Translations under genes and position numbers: made by a program
Notes under the pieces: generated by a model
The model's database searches: none
What the model was told of the DNA's origin: nothing
The model's input: only the letters and a program-made list of their open reading frames with translations
Assembly (NCBI GenBank): GCA_018064685.1
Contig: JAGHUS010000035.1
Span: forward strand, 1 to 64,000
Direction: 5' to 3'
Length of the DNA stretch: 64,000 bases
From: Bacteroidales bacterium
Lineage (GTDB): Bacteria > Bacteroidota > Bacteroidia > Bacteroidales > Bacteroidaceae
In this document: positions 42,837-51,993 of the stretch, piece by piece
Layout: every line of letters begins with the position of its first letter
How positions within the stretch are numbered: position 1 is the first letter of the stretch

Positions 42837-42907
42837 AAATTCATAATTTGGTTAGTCATTTTCGGGTCAAAGTTACTCATTTTCTTTCAAAATCCAAAAA
42901 AAAACAA

Positions 42908-42915
42908 TAACTTTG
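42908..42915 (+). promoter_or_regulatory. -7 element of pflB
   Basis: TAACTTTG followed by TACC lies 55 nt upstream of the pflB ATG in an AT-rich leader; the -33 element is not clear. Confidence 0.65.
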
Positions 42916-42969
42916 TACCCGAATAAAACAAAGAACAGATTTCATTTACTAAAAATCAATCGTTAAGTT

Positions 42970-45210
42970 ATGCAATTACAGAACTTACAGACTGACTTTA
43001 AGGGCAGTTCGTGGAAGCACGAAATCGACGTGCGCGACTTCATCCAGCACAACTATGAGCCCTATGATGGCGATGAGAGTTTCCTTGCTCCTGCCTCTGC
43101 AAAAACCACCAAGCTGTGGAACATCCTCAGCGAGATGTTCAAGGTAGAGCGTGAGAAGGGCGTTTATGATGCCGAGACAACCTTGCCTCAGAGCATCGAC
43201 ACCTACGGAGCCGGCTACATCGACAAGGAGAGCGAAGTTATCGTGGGTGTACAGACCGACGTCCCCCTCAAGCGTGCCATCTTCCCCAAAGGTGGTATCC
43301 GTATGGTCGAGGCTGCCTTGAAAGCTTATGGTTATGAACTAGATCCCTTGACTAAGAAAATCTACACCAAGTACCGCAAGACCCACAACGAGGGTGTCTT
43401 TGCAGCCTACAACGATGACATCAAGGCTGCTCGTCACGCTCACATCATCACCGGTCTGCCCGATGCTTACGGCCGTGGTCGCATCATCGGCGACTATCGT
43501 CGCATCGCCTTGTATGGTACCACCAACCTCATCGAGGAGAAGAAGCGCTTCCACAAGCGCATCGCCATCCAGGAGTTCACCGAGGAGATTGTTCGCTGCC
43601 GCGAGGAGATAACCGATCAGATCAACGCCCTCAAGGAGTTCGAGCGTATGTGTGCCGCCTATGGTTTCGACGTGACAAAGCCTGCCACCAATGCCCGTGA
43701 GGCCGTACAGTGGACTTACTTCGGATACCTGGGTGCTGTAAAGGACCAGGACGGTGCTGCCATGTCTATCGGCCGTATCTGTACATTCCTGGACATCTAC
43801 ATCCAGCGCGACCTGAAGAATGGCACCCTCACCGAGGAAGAGGCACAGGAGCTCATCGACCAGATGGTGATGAAGCTGCGCATCGTGCGCTTCCTCCGTA
43901 CACCCGAGTACAACGACCTCTTCAGTGGCGATCCCATCTGGGCAACGGCCAGTGTAGGTGGTATGGGCATCGACGGCCGCAACATGGTGACCAAGACCGA
44001 CTACCGCCTCTTGCACACCTTATATAATATGGGGCCCTCGCCCGAACCCAACATCACCGTGCTGTGGTCAGAGCGTCTGCCCGAAGCATGGAAGAAGTAC
44101 TGCGCAAAGGTCAGCATGGACACCAGCGCCATCCAGTACGAGAACGATGACTTGATGCGTCCTGAGCTGGGCGATGACTACGGTATCGCTTGCTGCGTCA
44201 GCCCCATGAAGATTGGTAAGCAGATGCAGTTCTTCGGTGCTCGTGCTAACTTGGCCAAGTGTATGCTCTATGCCATCAACGGTGGTCGCGACGAGATGCA
44301 CAACATCCAGGTAGGTCCCTGCTTCAGCCCCATCACTAGCGAATACCTTACCTACGAGGAGTTCTGGCCTCGCTTCGACGCCATGATGCGCTGGTTGGCC
44401 AAGACGTACGTCAACGCATTGAAAATCATTCACTACATGCACGATAAGTATGACTACGAGGCATTCGAGATGGCTCTGCACGATGGCGACGTTCAGCGCA
44501 CACGTGCTACCGGCATCGCAGGTCTCTCTATCGTCACCGACTCTATCGCTGCCATGAAGAATTGCAAGGTCCGCATCATCCGCGACGAGACAGGCCTGGC
44601 CATCGACTTCAAGATTGAGGAAGGCGAGTACACTCCCTTCGGCAACAACTGCGACGAGACGGACCAGATTGCCGTCATGCTTACCGAGAAGTTCATGGAG
44701 TACCTGCGTCAGCACCGCACCTATCGCGATGCCATTCCTACGCAGAGCCTGCTGACCATCACCTCAAACGTGGTTTACGGTCGCAACACCGGTGCTACCC
44801 CCGACGGACGTGGCAAGGGTGTTCCCTTCGCTCCCGGTGCTAACCCCATGAACGCCCGCGACATGAAGGGTGCCGTAGCCGCATTGGCTTCTGTAGCCAA
44901 GTTGCCCTTCCACCACAGCAAGGACGGTATCTCTTATACCTTCGCCATCGCTCCCAGCGCATTGGGCAAGGATCGCGAGACTCAGGCACAGAACCTCGTC
45001 AACCTGATGGACGGCTACTTCACTCCCGATGGCGGTCAGCACCTCAACGTCAACGTCTTCGACCGCGAGCTCCTCGTCGATGCCATGGAGCATCCCGAGA
45101 AGTACCCTCAGCTCACCATCCGTGTCAGCGGTTACGCTGTCAACTTTGTGAAGCTGACTCGCGAGCAGCAGCTTGATGTACTCTCACGTACTATCAACCA
45201 GTACCTGTAA
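42970..45210 (+). CDS. pflB: formate C-acetyltransferase (pyruvate formate-lyase)
   Basis: PflB splits pyruvate with CoA into acetyl-CoA and formate in anaerobic fermentation. The 746-residue protein has the catalytic adjacent cysteines in [11 protein letters not shown] near residue 407 and the glycyl-radical loop [10 protein letters not shown] near 719. Its size and the N-terminal words [19 protein letters not shown] fit the family. The activase gene pflA is not adjacent as in many Bacteroidales but lies 5.9 kb downstream, beyond a signalling cassette. The gene ends at its own terminator (45281-45320). Confidence 0.97.
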   Translation: MQLQNLQTDFKGSSWKHEIDVRDFIQHNYEPYDGDESFLAPASAKTTKLWNILSEMFKVEREKGVYDAETTLPQSIDTYGAGYIDKESEVIVGVQTDVPLKRAIFPKGGIRMVEAALKAYGYELDPLTKKIYTKYRKTHNEGVFAAYNDDIKAARHAHIITGLPDAYGRGRIIGDYRRIALYGTTNLIEEKKRFHKRIAIQEFTEEIVRCREEITDQINALKEFERMCAAYGFDVTKPATNAREAVQWTYFGYLGAVKDQDGAAMSIGRICTFLDIYIQRDLKNGTLTEEEAQELIDQMVMKLRIVRFLRTPEYNDLFSGDPIWATASVGGMGIDGRNMVTKTDYRLLHTLYNMGPSPEPNITVLWSERLPEAWKKYCAKVSMDTSAIQYENDDLMRPELGDDYGIACCVSPMKIGKQMQFFGARANLAKCMLYAINGGRDEMHNIQVGPCFSPITSEYLTYEEFWPRFDAMMRWLAKTYVNALKIIHYMHDKYDYEAFEMALHDGDVQRTRATGIAGLSIVTDSIAAMKNCKVRIIRDETGLAIDFKIEEGEYTPFGNNCDETDQIAVMLTEKFMEYLRQHRTYRDAIPTQSLLTITSNVVYGRNTGATPDGRGKGVPFAPGANPMNARDMKGAVAALASVAKLPFHHSKDGISYTFAIAPSALGKDRETQAQNLVNLMDGYFTPDGGQHLNVNVFDRELLVDAMEHPEKYPQLTIRVSGYAVNFVKLTREQQLDVLSRTINQYL

Positions 45211-45280
45211 GAAAGTAGCGCACACTACTTGTCCACACCCCTCCAACACGGAAGGATATTGACAAAGAAGAACATTATAC

Positions 45281-45320
45281 AGATGGGGATTCATCATTTA
45301 GATGTGTCCCCATCTTCTTT
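45281..45320 (+). terminator. pflB terminator
   Basis: A 9-bp perfect stem (AGATGGGGA / TCCCCATCT) with a 17-nt loop is followed by TCTTTTTGG. It separates pflB from the next promoter. Confidence 0.8.
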
Positions 45321-45443
45321 TTGGCGCCATTTCCTGCCATAGAAAAGACAACATACAACTCACAACAATCAGTTTTTCTACACTTTTTGATTGTTTAAGA
45401 TTAATAATTGAAGAGAAAGGAACGATGTTATGAAAAAAAATTG

Positions 45444-45451
45444 TATCTTTG
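45444..45451 (+). promoter_or_regulatory. promoter of the partner-switching operon
   Basis: TATCTTTG followed by TACT lies 63 nt before the first start codon, after the pflB terminator. The -33 element is poor. No other promoter is seen before pflA at 51084. Confidence 0.65.
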
Positions 45452-45514
45452 TACTAATATGCTGGCATAAAATGACAATAATAAACATTTTGCATCCGTC
45501 AGCACAGCTGAGCA

Positions 45515-45922
45515 ATGGAAAAAAAACTGACCATAGAGAACCAACTGGAGCAACTCACGCTTGTGGCATCGTTCGTAGAGGAACTGTGTGAAGAACTCGG
45601 GTTGGATGCCAGCCTGGTGTTCAACCTAAACCTAGTCCTCGAGGAAGCCATGACAAACGTCATCATGTATGCCTTCCCTGAAGGAGGCAAGCACGAGCTG
45701 GAGCTTACAGCCGCCACAGAGGGCGGCACGCTCTCGCTCGTCGTCAAGGACAGCGGCATAGCTTTCGATCCGACAGCCGTGCCTGATGCCGACGTAACAC
45801 TCACTGCAGAAGAGCGCCCCATCGGAGGATTGGGCATCTTCCTCATACGGCAGATCATGGACGAAGTGAACTATGAGAGAGTGGACGAATACAACATATT
45901 AACCATGAAGAAGAAACTGTGA
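45515..45922 (+). CDS. RsbW-type HATPase (anti-sigma factor/serine kinase-like)
   Basis: This 135-residue GHKL ATPase has the N-box LVLEEAMTNVIMYAF near residue 42-55, the G1 box KDSGIAFDP near 80, and the G2 box PIGGLGIFLIRQIMDEV near 103-119. This is the compact layout of RsbW/SpoIIAB proteins that phosphorylate STAS antagonists. It is the first gene of the cassette with a SpoIIE phosphatase and two STAS proteins, so it is very likely the switch kinase. No sigma factor of the SigB/SigF group is nearby, and such factors are not typical of Bacteroidetes, so its bound target is unknown. Confidence 0.88.
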   Translation: MEKKLTIENQLEQLTLVASFVEELCEELGLDASLVFNLNLVLEEAMTNVIMYAFPEGGKHELELTAATEGGTLSLVVKDSGIAFDPTAVPDADVTLTAEERPIGGLGIFLIRQIMDEVNYERVDEYNILTMKKKL

Positions 45923-46004
45923 AACAACGCGCAAACCGAAGGATAAAAGTGGCTGTCACAGCCCAGGCGCAAAGAGAAAAGCACAAAAGCAGAGAAAAGA
46001 AACG

Positions 46005-47849
46005 ATGAAGAAGATACTCGGTTTTAAGGTCATCGCCAATCTGGCACTCATCGTCCTCCTTGTGGGAGGACTCGTCTATTCGCTGGGCTTTGGCATATGC
46101 ATGTATCTGGCACGTCAGGAGGTAACGAAGGAAAGCACCGAGAAGGTGAACCTGGCCATCGGGTACATACAGGAACATGTGGACGGACAGCTGCAGCGCG
46201 TGGAGGACGTGGCCTACACGTTGCTGAGCAACAAGTTCGGCAAGACCACACGCGACAAAGATGGAAACGGATTCGTAGCCATCGACCCCACGAAGCACGA
46301 GATACCCACAGAGGATGAGGTCTTCGACATGCTGGAGCAGTTCCTGGATGCCAACCCACAAGTATGTGGCGTTGCCATCGGTTTCGAAAAGTTCCTCTAT
46401 ACCGACACAAAAGGCGAGTACGGCTTTGCGGCTTACGTGACCAATGTAAGCGGGCGCAACGAGCGTCTCAGCCTGGGCGAGATACATGACTTCCATGAGA
46501 AGGAGTGGTATGCCAACGCAGCAAACTTGAACAAGCCGTATTGGAGCCGTCCCTTCCGCGAGACAAGCATGGGCAAGGTGGTGGCATGCTTCAGCCTGCC
46601 CCTGCACGGCTACGACAACCGCATTATCGGCGTGCTGGCCTTGGACATCAACACCGAGAGCTTCCGCGAGGAGTGTACCAAAGCTACGCCATTCCCCAAC
46701 GCACAGGTGGCCATCGCCGACCGGGAATTCCGCTTTGTCTCGCATCCCGACACGACCTTCATCCTGCGCACCATACAGGAGACGGGGGCGTATGATGACT
46801 ATGAGGCCGATGACAGCATGCGCATAAAGATGAAGAACAACGAGAGCGGGCAGTATACCGTGAACGAGGGCAGCGAGCGTGAGGCACTCTTCTCTTTTGC
46901 ACCCATCAAGCGCACTGGCTGGACCATCAGCATCGAGAGTCCGAGAAACGACCTCTATGGCGGCGTGGAACGAATGAAGCGTGACACGACGTTCATCGCC
47001 ATCGTCAGCATCCTCATCATGGTGATCTGCTTCATCTTCTTCTTCCGCCATCTGCAGAAGGTGACAATGAGCAAGGTAGGGATGGAGAGCGAACTGAAGA
47101 TTGCCTCTGCCATACAGATGGGTATGCTGCCTAAGCTTTACCCCGCATTCCCCGACCGTAAGGAACTGGACGTATATGGTTTCCTGAAACCTGCCAAGTC
47201 GGTGGGCGGCGACCTATACGACTATTTCATACGCAACGATAAGTTCTTCTGCTGTATAGGCGATGTCAGCGGAAAGGGAGTGCCCGCCTCACTCTACATG
47301 GCTGTGGTGCGCTCGCTCTTCCGCAACGTATCACTGCATGAAGACAACCCCGCCGTCATACTCTCACAGCTGAACACCGCACTATCGGAGGGCAACAACC
47401 ACAATATGTTCTGCACCATGTTCCTTGGCATCATGGACTTGAAAACTGGACACGTGGACTTCTGCAACGCCGGACATAATGCGCCTATCATCCGACAGTT
47501 GAAAGAAAACGGCGAGGTAACCGTGCGCTACACGAAGCCAAAAGTGAACCTGGCAGTGGGCGTCATTCCGGACTTCCCCTACGAGAAGGAGGAAATCGTA
47601 CTGAAGCCCGGCGAGGCCATATTCCTCTACACCGACGGCGTGACGGAAGCCGAGAACACAAACAAGCAGCTCTTCGGCGAAGAGGCTACCATGAAGGCAT
47701 TGCTCGATGCACGCGACAACGGGTGTAAGACGGCCAAAGAGTTTGTGGACCACGTCTACAAACACATACAGTACTATGCCGCCGACACCGAGCAGAGCGA
47801 CGACATCACAATGGTGGTCATGGAATACCTAGGAACAGAACGTAACTAG
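46005..47849 (+). CDS. membrane-bound SpoIIE/RsbU-type PP2C phosphatase with Cache sensor
   Basis: The 614-residue protein has a membrane segment at about 8-35, an extracytoplasmic dCache-like sensor (about 36-315, with EWYANAANLNKPYWSRPFRE and IIGVLALDINTESF), and a second membrane segment (about 328-348). A SpoIIE domain follows (about 385-610) whose metal motifs are intact: VGGDLYDYF, GDVSGKGVPASL, FCNAGHNAP, LYTDGVTEAEN and QSDDITMVV. It should dephosphorylate a STAS antagonist on an external signal. Its end is 5 bp from the RelA/SpoT-like gene. Confidence 0.92.
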   Translation: MKKILGFKVIANLALIVLLVGGLVYSLGFGICMYLARQEVTKESTEKVNLAIGYIQEHVDGQLQRVEDVAYTLLSNKFGKTTRDKDGNGFVAIDPTKHEIPTEDEVFDMLEQFLDANPQVCGVAIGFEKFLYTDTKGEYGFAAYVTNVSGRNERLSLGEIHDFHEKEWYANAANLNKPYWSRPFRETSMGKVVACFSLPLHGYDNRIIGVLALDINTESFREECTKATPFPNAQVAIADREFRFVSHPDTTFILRTIQETGAYDDYEADDSMRIKMKNNESGQYTVNEGSEREALFSFAPIKRTGWTISIESPRNDLYGGVERMKRDTTFIAIVSILIMVICFIFFFRHLQKVTMSKVGMESELKIASAIQMGMLPKLYPAFPDRKELDVYGFLKPAKSVGGDLYDYFIRNDKFFCCIGDVSGKGVPASLYMAVVRSLFRNVSLHEDNPAVILSQLNTALSEGNNHNMFCTMFLGIMDLKTGHVDFCNAGHNAPIIRQLKENGEVTVRYTKPKVNLAVGVIPDFPYEKEEIVLKPGEAIFLYTDGVTEAENTNKQLFGEEATMKALLDARDNGCKTAKEFVDHVYKHIQYYAADTEQSDDITMVVMEYLGTERN

Positions 47850-47854
47850 CATAA

Positions 47855-48622
47855 ATGAAAGAGCAAGACATCATAACGGAACTGGGAAAGATGCAGAAGT
47901 GGGCTTCGGAGGGGATTAGACCTGCCGAAGACACAGAAGCATACGTAAGCCACATCATCACCGAAGTGGCTCCACTGGCCGAGGAACTTGGGCTGAACCG
48001 CGAGCTGCACGAACTGCAGGAGCTTGCCGTCAAGATGGGCTACCCTGAAGACTACAAGTACCTGAAGAGACTGCTGCTGGAATCGGAAGCCTCGTGCGAG
48101 ATGGTGTTCCGCACCTTCGCACTTCCCATACGTGCCATGCTCGACGAGATGGGATTGGACTACGACTTCAAATACCGAATGAAGTCGGTCTACAGCATCT
48201 GGAGAAAGATGCGGAACAACAACAAGGAGTTCGATGACGTCTACGACCTCTTCGCCACACGCATCATCTACCGCCCCAAAGACCACATCGAACCACTCCC
48301 CCTGGCTCCCGAAAACGAGGTTGACAGCAATGCCGAAGTGATACCTGTCAAACAGTGGCAGCTCAGCCAGATGGATGTCGAGAAGTTCTGGTGCTGGCGC
48401 ATATACACCATCATCTCCATGCTCTACCGCATCCACCCCGACCGCATACGCGACTGGATAACGCATCCCAAGAAATCGGGCTACCAGGCATTGCAAATGA
48501 CCGTAATGGGGCCAGACTGCAACTGGATAGAGATACAGATTCGCTCCGAGCGAATGAACTACGAAGCAGAGCAAGGTGTAGCGGCCCACTGGAAATACAA
48601 GCAGGAGTCGAAGGCAATGTAA
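47855..48622 (+). CDS. RelA/SpoT-domain protein (small alarmone synthetase-like)
   Basis: The 255-residue protein has an N-terminal helical part (about 1-95; no His-Asp hydrolase motif seen) and a RelA_SpoT synthetase domain. Visible motifs are RMKSVYSIWRKM (substrate-binding basic loop), DDVYDLFATRIIY with the metal Asp, RDWITHPKKSGYQALQ, and WIEIQIRSERMNYEAEQGVAAHWKYK with the catalytic Glu. In canonical enzymes the GYQSLH motif ends in His; here it is GYQALQ, and KDYI is RDWI, so activity or specificity may differ. It has no TGS or ACT domains. Its stop overlaps the STAS start by one base, tying it to the switch. Confidence 0.85.
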   Translation: MKEQDIITELGKMQKWASEGIRPAEDTEAYVSHIITEVAPLAEELGLNRELHELQELAVKMGYPEDYKYLKRLLLESEASCEMVFRTFALPIRAMLDEMGLDYDFKYRMKSVYSIWRKMRNNNKEFDDVYDLFATRIIYRPKDHIEPLPLAPENEVDSNAEVIPVKQWQLSQMDVEKFWCWRIYTIISMLYRIHPDRIRDWITHPKKSGYQALQMTVMGPDCNWIEIQIRSERMNYEAEQGVAAHWKYKQESKAM

Positions 48623-48945
48623 TGAACGTAAGAATTAACCAAACAAAATATTCTCAAGATATGGCAAATAACACAAAAACCGTCTACATCGACGGACCTC
48701 TCAATGCACAGGCATTAGACGAAGTACAAAAGAAGATTGACGCATTGTTGGTCGAAACCGGTGACTTGGTAGTACTAGATTGTACTGAGATGAGCTACAT
48801 CTGCAGTTCGGGGCTACGCATATTCCTCTCTATGCACAAAGACGTGACACAGAAGGGGGGAAAGCTTATCATCCGCGGTCTGCAACCTCTGGTCATGGAG
48901 GTGTTCAATATGACTGGTTTTGCACACATCTTCAACATTGAATAA
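48622..48945 (+). CDS. STAS-domain anti-sigma-factor antagonist, first copy
   Basis: The 107-residue STAS protein has the phospho-site segment MSYICSSGLRIFLSMHKDV, with the Ser equivalent to the one phosphorylated in SpoIIAA/RsbV, and the C-terminal NMTGFAHIFNIE. The start ATG at 48622 shares a base with the RelA/SpoT-like stop (TAATG); an alternative in-frame ATG at 48661 would give 94 residues. The first start gives MNVRINQ, similar to MNLQITQ of the second STAS protein, and is preferred. It is probably the substrate of the HATPase and the phosphatase. Confidence 0.88.
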   Translation: MNVRINQTKYSQDMANNTKTVYIDGPLNAQALDEVQKKIDALLVETGDLVVLDCTEMSYICSSGLRIFLSMHKDVTQKGGKLIIRGLQPLVMEVFNMTGFAHIFNIE

Positions 48946-48951
48946 GGTGCA

Positions 48952-50703
48952 ATGAGCATTTTCGTAGCCATAACCATCGCCTTGATAGTGGGCAAAGTGC
49001 TCTGCATGGCATACAACAAGATGCCGTCAGACGTTCTTGCACTCTTCATCATTGCCGTAACGCTGGTCACCACCACGCTCAGCACAGAAGAGGCACTATC
49101 TTGTTTCAGCAGCCCGACAGTAATACTGGTAGGCGTGCTGTCGGTGCTTGTGGCTGGTCTCATACATTCTGGTGTCCTGCACTGGATTGTGAAGAATCCT
49201 TTGGGCACGCCATCCAACAGGAAGAAAGCCTTGCTGCGCATCATGCTGCCAGCATCAATCATAAGCGCATTCATCAGCAACATCGCTGTTGTGCAGCTTT
49301 TCATTCCTGTAATAAAAATATGGAGCAAGCGTCTGAAGATTGCCCCATCACGCCTGCTCATCCCCCTCAGCTATGCCTCTACACTGGGAGGATTATGCAG
49401 CCTCATCGGCAACACGCCTAACCTTGTCGTAGCAGAATTCTATTCGAACAAGACTGGCCAGCAAATGGACTTCTTCGAGCCTCTCATCCCAGGTTTGTTC
49501 TGCACCGCAATAGGCATCATCAGCGTCGTACTGCTCCACCGTTTCATCCCCATCCGGCGTTCTCCCGAAGAGAATTTTGAGAGCAGTGCCGAATACACTG
49601 TGGAACTGATGGTTCCTACCGACTGTCCACACGTAGGTGAGACGATCGAGGAGGCATCGCTCTTCAACGTACCCGGCGGACAGCTCATCGAGATTGTACG
49701 TTTTGACCGCGAAGTCATCAGCCCCGTCCCGCCCGACGAATTCATTCTGGGTGGCGACCGTTTGGTTTACTCCGGGCACATCAACGACATACTGGAACTG
49801 CGCAACACACATGGAATGGTCAATGCCACACACCACGTGTTCAGTGTCAGCGAAATCAACAGTAACCGAAAGCTGCAGATGGCATCGGTCGACGCCAACA
49901 GCCCGCTCATAGGACAACGGATGATCGACATCGAATTCGAGAACAGAAACGGCATCGTGCTAGTGGCTGCCGCACGCGAGGGAGAGCGCATCATCGGCAG
50001 TCCACGCGAGGTGGAACTACGCTCGGGTGATACCCTACTATTCGAGGGCAGCAAACTGATTCCGGAGAACTTCGAGGGCAACCTCAACTTCTTCGACCAT
50101 GTAGCGTTGCCCCAGAACAACAAGAAGATGATCCTCTCCTCCCTCATCATGGTGGGTATGGTGCTACTGACCACAGTGGGCGACATGAAACTTCTCAACG
50201 CAGGCTTCCTGGCAGCCATTATCATGGGCGTGACACGTTGCTTCTCGGTCGAACAACTGCAACGCAGCATCAACTGGAAGATGCTGATGATCTTTGCCGG
50301 TTCGGTATGTCTGGGACGTGCCATCGAAGTCACCGGTATAGCCCAATCCATAGCCAACGGACTTATCTCAGTGAGCGGTACAAACACCATTCTCGTCCTT
50401 TCGATCATAGCCGTCACGGCTACGCTCTTTACAGAATTCATTTCCAACACCACAGCTGCCGCAGTCTTCACGCCTATCGCCATTCACACTGCCAACACAC
50501 TGGATGTGAACCCTATGGCGTTTGTCATATCCCTGATGATAGCCGTATCATGCAGCTTTGCCACTCCGATAGGCAGCGACACAAACACGCTCGTCTATGG
50601 TCCGGGTGGCTACAAGTTCTTCGACTATATGCGCATAGGCATCTACATGAACATTATCATGCTCATTGCCAACATCTTCATTGTCAGCCTACTCTATCTT
50701 TAA
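48952..50703 (+). CDS. SLC13/ArsB-like permease with TrkA-C (RCK_C) domains
   Basis: The 583-residue protein has two membrane blocks (about 1-200 and 385-583) with the DASS/SLC13 features FISNIAVVQLFIP and FISNTTAAAVFTPIAI near the substrate-binding re-entrant loops. Between them lie two cytoplasmic RCK_C-like domains (about 215-300 and 300-380; LRSGDTLLFEGS). The substrate could be sulfate, dicarboxylates or another anion. It is placed between two STAS genes (7 bp after the first, 44 bp before the second), which suggests that transport and the switch are functionally linked. Confidence 0.88.
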   Translation: MSIFVAITIALIVGKVLCMAYNKMPSDVLALFIIAVTLVTTTLSTEEALSCFSSPTVILVGVLSVLVAGLIHSGVLHWIVKNPLGTPSNRKKALLRIMLPASIISAFISNIAVVQLFIPVIKIWSKRLKIAPSRLLIPLSYASTLGGLCSLIGNTPNLVVAEFYSNKTGQQMDFFEPLIPGLFCTAIGIISVVLLHRFIPIRRSPEENFESSAEYTVELMVPTDCPHVGETIEEASLFNVPGGQLIEIVRFDREVISPVPPDEFILGGDRLVYSGHINDILELRNTHGMVNATHHVFSVSEINSNRKLQMASVDANSPLIGQRMIDIEFENRNGIVLVAAAREGERIIGSPREVELRSGDTLLFEGSKLIPENFEGNLNFFDHVALPQNNKKMILSSLIMVGMVLLTTVGDMKLLNAGFLAAIIMGVTRCFSVEQLQRSINWKMLMIFAGSVCLGRAIEVTGIAQSIANGLISVSGTNTILVLSIIAVTATLFTEFISNTTAAAVFTPIAIHTANTLDVNPMAFVISLMIAVSCSFATPIGSDTNTLVYGPGGYKFFDYMRIGIYMNIIMLIANIFIVSLLYL

Positions 50704-50747
50704 GACTTAGAAAGATTTCAATTACATAATTATAATAAACAACAGAT

Positions 50748-51050
50748 ATGAATCTTCAGATTACACAAAACAATGACTCCGTCATAGGCACCCTCAGCGG
50801 GCGTCTCGACACCGCAGCATCAGCACAATTTGCACGCGACATGCAACCGCTCTTGGACAATGCCGACAAGCATGTCGTCCTTGACTGCACCAAGCTTGAG
50901 TTCATCTCATCCAGTGGCTTGCGCCTCTTCCTTTCGCTTCGCAAGGAGACCATCGCTAAGGGTGGTAATGTCACCATTCGCAACGTGTCGCCCGAACTGA
51001 AGCAGGTATTCACCATCACGGGCTTCTTCTCATTGTTTAACTTTGAATAA
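50748..51050 (+). CDS. STAS-domain anti-sigma-factor antagonist, second copy
   Basis: The 100-residue STAS protein has VIGTLSGRLDTAAS at the start and the phospho-site FISSSGLRLFLSLRKE near residue 55, and ends ITGFFSLFNFE. It is paralogous to the STAS at 48622 and, since both keep the Ser, both may be phosphorylated by the HATPase. It lies 33 bp before pflA. Confidence 0.9.
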   Translation: MNLQITQNNDSVIGTLSGRLDTAASAQFARDMQPLLDNADKHVVLDCTKLEFISSSGLRLFLSLRKETIAKGGNVTIRNVSPELKQVFTITGFFSLFNFE

Positions 51051-51083
51051 GGACTGCAGAAGGAGTTAAAGCCCCCCTACCCT

Positions 51084-51911
51084 ATGACCGCACAGATACA
51101 TTCGCTTGAGAGTTTCGGAACTGTTGACGGACCAGGCATCCGCTTCGTGGTGTTCATGCAAGGATGCCCCATGCGCTGTCAGTACTGCCACAATCCCGAC
51201 ACATGGGAACTTCATGCCCGAACTAAGGCAGACGCCAATGGCAACATGGCAAGTTCCAGTGCGGAGACACTGTCGCCAGGCACCAGTACAGGAGTGGCAT
51301 CGGCGATGCGCGCGTCAAATGGTGCGGGCACATGGACTGCGGCCGAACTGATAGAAGAGGTACTGCGATACAAGAACTTCATCAAGACGGGCGGCGTGAC
51401 ATGCTCGGGGGGAGAACCACTGATGCAGGCAGAGTTTGTAGAGGAATTCTTCAAACTATGCCACGCAGAGGGCATTCACACCTGCCTGGACACCAGTGGG
51501 GTATTTTTCAACGACAACGTGAAACGTGCTTTGCAGCACACCGATCTGGTCATGCTCGACATCAAGACGCTCGATGAAGAACTGCACCCCATCCTCACAG
51601 GACACAATCGACAGCACAACCAGCAGTTTCTGGACTTTCTGGAAGAAACGGGAAAGACATTTTGGATTCGCCATGTCGTAGTGCCCGGCTTGACGGACGA
51701 TGACGAACGGCTCATGGCACTGGCCAAGCACCTGAAACGATACAAACATCTAGCGTGCGTGGAGATACTAGCCTACCACACCATGGGCGAAGTAAAATAC
51801 GAGAAACTGAACATCCCTTATCCGTTGAAAGGTGTGCCCAACCTCTCGCGCGAGCGAGCCTCAGAAATCAGGGAAATGTTCAGAAGAGAGCTCAACTGCA
51901 AGGTGCAGTGA
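51084..51911 (+). CDS. pflA: pyruvate formate-lyase activating enzyme
   Basis: PflA is the radical SAM enzyme that installs the glycyl radical in PflB. The 275-residue protein has SFGTVDGPGIRFVVFMQGCP, the cluster motif CPMRCQYC near residue 29-36, and GGVTCSGGEPLMQ near 110. Between about residues 48 and 86 it carries a low-complexity Ala/Ser/Thr/Gly-rich insert that usual PflA (about 245 residues) lacks. It is the last gene of the partner-switching operon, with only a 33-bp gap after the second STAS gene, whereas pflB lies before the operon with its own promoter. Confidence 0.93.
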   Translation: MTAQIHSLESFGTVDGPGIRFVVFMQGCPMRCQYCHNPDTWELHARTKADANGNMASSSAETLSPGTSTGVASAMRASNGAGTWTAAELIEEVLRYKNFIKTGGVTCSGGEPLMQAEFVEEFFKLCHAEGIHTCLDTSGVFFNDNVKRALQHTDLVMLDIKTLDEELHPILTGHNRQHNQQFLDFLEETGKTFWIRHVVVPGLTDDDERLMALAKHLKRYKHLACVEILAYHTMGEVKYEKLNIPYPLKGVPNLSRERASEIREMFRRELNCKVQ

Positions 51912-51930
51912 CACTGTACCACTTACAAGA

Positions 51931-51955
51931 CAGCCCCCTTGGATTATGGGGGCTG
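51931..51955. terminator. hairpin between pflA and the TolC-type gene
   Basis: An 8-bp stem (CAGCCCCC / GGGGGCTG) with a 9-nt loop lies between convergent genes. A clear T-tract is missing. Confidence 0.6.
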
Positions 51956-51993
51956 CCCAATTGATTTTCAAGGTGAAGTCTTGGGCCTCTTCC

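Noticed and set aside
48355..48621. Longer open frame ahead of the first STAS gene
   Set aside because: This part overlaps the RelA/SpoT-like gene in another frame; STAS similarity begins at 48622.
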